DNA of 64,000 nt, from positions 33,405,501-33,469,500 of the forward strand of contig CM059586.1 of NCBI GenBank assembly GCA_030407085.1. The letters run 5' to 3'. Each line of letters begins with the position of its first letter. Position 1 is the stretch's first letter. Of the stretch, positions 61,378 to 64,000 are shown one piece after another. The notes below the pieces were generated by a model. The model was not told the DNA's origin. It worked only from the letters and a program-made list of their open reading frames with translations, and searched no databases. The DNA comes from Trichopria drosophilae. Its lineage: Eukaryota; Arthropoda; Insecta; Hymenoptera; Diapriidae. The translations under genes and the position numbers were made by a program.

Positions 61378-64000
61378 AATTATTCGTTATGGTTTAAGGC
61401 GAGGAAAAAATATTGGTCATTGCGATTCCACTCATTTATTGTTATGCCAAAATTTATGTCGTATAATTTGATTGTTATTTATCTCATGTTAAAATAATTA
61501 ATAAGTAAAGATAATATTATCTAAGAATGTATGTGGATTTTTTTTTAAATTCAATTTCTATGAAATAGGATTTAATGGGATTTCATCAAGAAAAGAGGAA
61601 GTTATATATATTTTAATGAAATAATCATGGAATAATAATTTTTCTAACAGAAATATTTAAATTATTGTTTTCATTTATCTTTCTTTACTTATGTTGTATT
61701 TCATATATTAAATTACAAAGATGCTTCATTATTTCTAGCATGCGAGAAAAACACTTTACCATGATTAAACCTACAAATCTAAAAATTCAAGCACAATATG
61801 AAGTAACGATTGGATAAATGATGAAGCTTTCAATCAATAACTGTAGTAAGATAACGTCCCAATAAAAATTGTATTAATAAAAAAAATGGTTTGATACTTT
61901 ACTTATGTTAGGAATTTACAAACAATTTTTCATCATATAAATGCGGATCTTTCTATTGAGAATGATCGAATGTTTTCACCCGGTCCATCCCTCAAGGAAC
62001 GAGACTCGATGCGGTCCGACATTAAATTCGCTTTCTTCTTTCAGTGTATTCCTTTTATGGCCCAACTTTATATCCCCTTTTTAGGAGAAGGCATTTTAAA
62101 AAATATTTCAGCTTGGTTCAACCGCGATTACGTCGATAACCATCTATATACGGGCTGTGCATCATAACTTATTATTCTCCTCGTGATCTCACAATTTTTG
62201 ACTGTGAAATCGAAGTGAATTATAGAAGCTTCGATATTTTTGTTTGGATTTCAATAACCGAACTAAGGATGGGCCGAAAAGAAGATAGACAATCATTTAG
62301 AAGTGCATGCGTTTGTGGAGCGGTCCTTCATTAAATTGCTTATTTTACTCGTCATCTCGTGTTTTAGATCACAGCTAATGATTGATCACTTAATTATTGC
62401 TTGTAACATTCATTAATATATTTCAATCATCAACGTACCGAATAACCATTAAAGTTTCAAAATGAAATTCGTTACTGGTAAACGTAATAACTAGGTGCTA
62501 GGTTGCAGAATGTTACTGACAAACCGTTAAAAGTATGCAATGACGCTAAGTATTGTGATTTCTCGATACGTTGTATTACAACTGTATTTGTTAAAAAATG
62601 AATTTTAAAACATAACAAATATAAATATAATATAACGTAAAACATCGAGGATCATTTTTAAAAATTTGTTGATCATCAATAAAATCAAGAAAATGTACAA
62701 CAGTTAAACATATAGTAAAAAAAGTTTTTTTAATATAGAGATATTTAAAAGATAAAATTTGTTTCTCAACATTTTATGTCAAATTAACAACTTTACGACA
62801 TTTTGTGCAATTTCGTAATGTTATAAAAACTTGTAACAAAGTTAATCGATATTTACTGAAATAGGACATCGGCATAAATTTATAGATACGTCGCTTAATA
62901 AGGTAGAGACTAAATCGTTCATAATACTGGACAACATAAATCTGCAGTACTTAATTGTAATTTTTCAAATCGGATGATAATGACGTTTTATATTTCTAAA
63001 TAAAAACGTAGACAAAATTCCAGTTTATTTAGGATTAAATTCATGTCCTTTATTTAATCTGCGTAAACTGTAACCTATTACACAGAAAAAAGTCTAAAAC
63101 TGTTACATCTCAAATTAAGTACTGTAAAAAGCTTAATTTCAGTCTAAAATTGAGCTAATTTCTTAAATTAAGTCAATATTTGTGCTTAAAGTCTTACTTT
63201 CAGACAGCAAAATTTAATTTTAGTCCAGATTTATGCTTAAAGAAATATTTTTCGAGCTTGTTACACCCAAGTTAGAGAATTCTTATTTCAAACCTGAATA
63301 TTGGCTAAATTTAAGTTTTTAAAACTAAAAACAATGTTTTGAGCGCAAATATTGAATTTATTTAAGAAAATTAGCACGATTTTGGGCTGAAATGAAGCAA
63401 TCTGCTGAATTGAATATGCAAGAATTTTAAAAATTTTTTTACTGTATATATAAATATACAGGATATAATTCTGAAAGATATTACATAACCGTATTTTATG
63501 TACGGGCAGTAGTAAAGGATGCGATTGTCTTACTGTCTTCTATCCTTAAGTTCAGAAATGACACAAATTTGATTAAACTTCTGAACATCGATGCTGAAAA
63601 TAAATTTAGTGACATAAAGAATAATTAAATTACTTTAAAAAATTATAGATTTATTTATTTCAAATCATAAAATTGAAATTTGATAGTAATCCCGCGCAAA
63701 AAAGATTTAGCTCAAATAAGAGCACACATATAAGTATAATAAAAACTTCCTAAGAGTTTTAGTTACTCTAGTAACATTTATGTAGATCTGACAATTATTT
63801 TCCCGAAATAGTAAAAGAACTGAATTTATGAATAGAAACATTTTATTCTTAATAAGATTTTTAACAAATTGTAACTTTTGTAAAATATTTATGTGCCGTT
63901 TTGATCATTTTGAGTACACATTTTGAGAAAATTGAATTATAATGTACATTCAGTGAATTCGGCATTTAGATTTCAATTTCTGCAACTGCGGAGTCGTAAT

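Larger units (their letters stand above)
42345..64000 (-). other. dac: dac large intron (partial, at least 21.6 kb)
   Basis: Everything above the DD2 exon acceptor is taken as intron, because the preceding coding segment (the first half of DD2, expected to read like ..LLTNIQGLLKVA..) was not found on the minus strand up to 64000. It holds the elements listed separately. Stretches without a named feature (42345-43700, 43750-44390, 51000-52200, 52600-53340, 56050-57000, 61400-64000) are AT-rich DNA in which I see no gene; GC-richer unassigned patches lie at about 45990-46560, 52200-52560, 57000-57340, 57600-57860 and 60120-60420. Confidence 0.55.

Overview
The window reads as nuclear DNA of an insect: it is AT-rich, has large introns with canonical GT-AG splice sites, and is full of short non-autonomous transposable elements. 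A hymenopteran is my best guess from the look of the LINE and MITE remnants, but that is inference. Only one host gene can be supported. It is dachshund (dac), on the minus strand, represented by its last three coding exons: 42198-42344 (coiled coil of the C-terminal Dachbox-C/DD2 domain), 39900-40208 (Q-rich linker) and 16245-16297 (the final 16 residues and the stop codon). The three exons join in one reading frame, all at phase-1 junctions. Upstream exons, including the DNA-binding DD1/Ski-Sno-Dac domain, must lie beyond position 64000.

Layout by region. 1-13.9 kb is 3' flanking DNA of dac with no recognisable gene; it holds AT-rich sequence, a few GC-richer blocks that could be regulatory, an inverted repeat near 6.1 kb and a microsatellite near 13.7 kb. 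13.9-16.24 kb is the probable dac 3' UTR. 16.3-39.9 kb is a 23.6 kb intron. It carries a 540-bp foldback element (16.75 kb), a tRNA-Leu-headed SINE with perfect target-site duplications (18.2 kb), a decayed LINE ORF2 C-terminus (23.1 kb), a Foldback-like element with 9-bp duplications (27.8 kb), a small minus-strand retroposon with 11-bp duplications (30.5 kb), a 1.06-kb foldback element (32.3 kb) and two shorter MITEs (33.5 and 36.3 kb). 40.2-42.2 kb is a short intron. 42.3-64 kb is the visible part of another very large intron. It holds a 1.27-kb TA-flanked foldback element (46.7 kb), decayed coding relics (49.1-50.6 and 54.4-56.0 kb), a dispersed fragment of 28S rDNA (59.6 kb) and a second Foldback-like element (61.0 kb).

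Almost every other long open frame is a shadow of simple repeats or GC-skewed noncoding DNA. The most notable points are the two Foldback-like elements whose terminal repeats and interior are built from the same ~15-bp unit, the intact SINE, the 28S rDNA fragment, and a symmetric (phase 1-1) Q-rich dac exon that could be skipped without changing frame.
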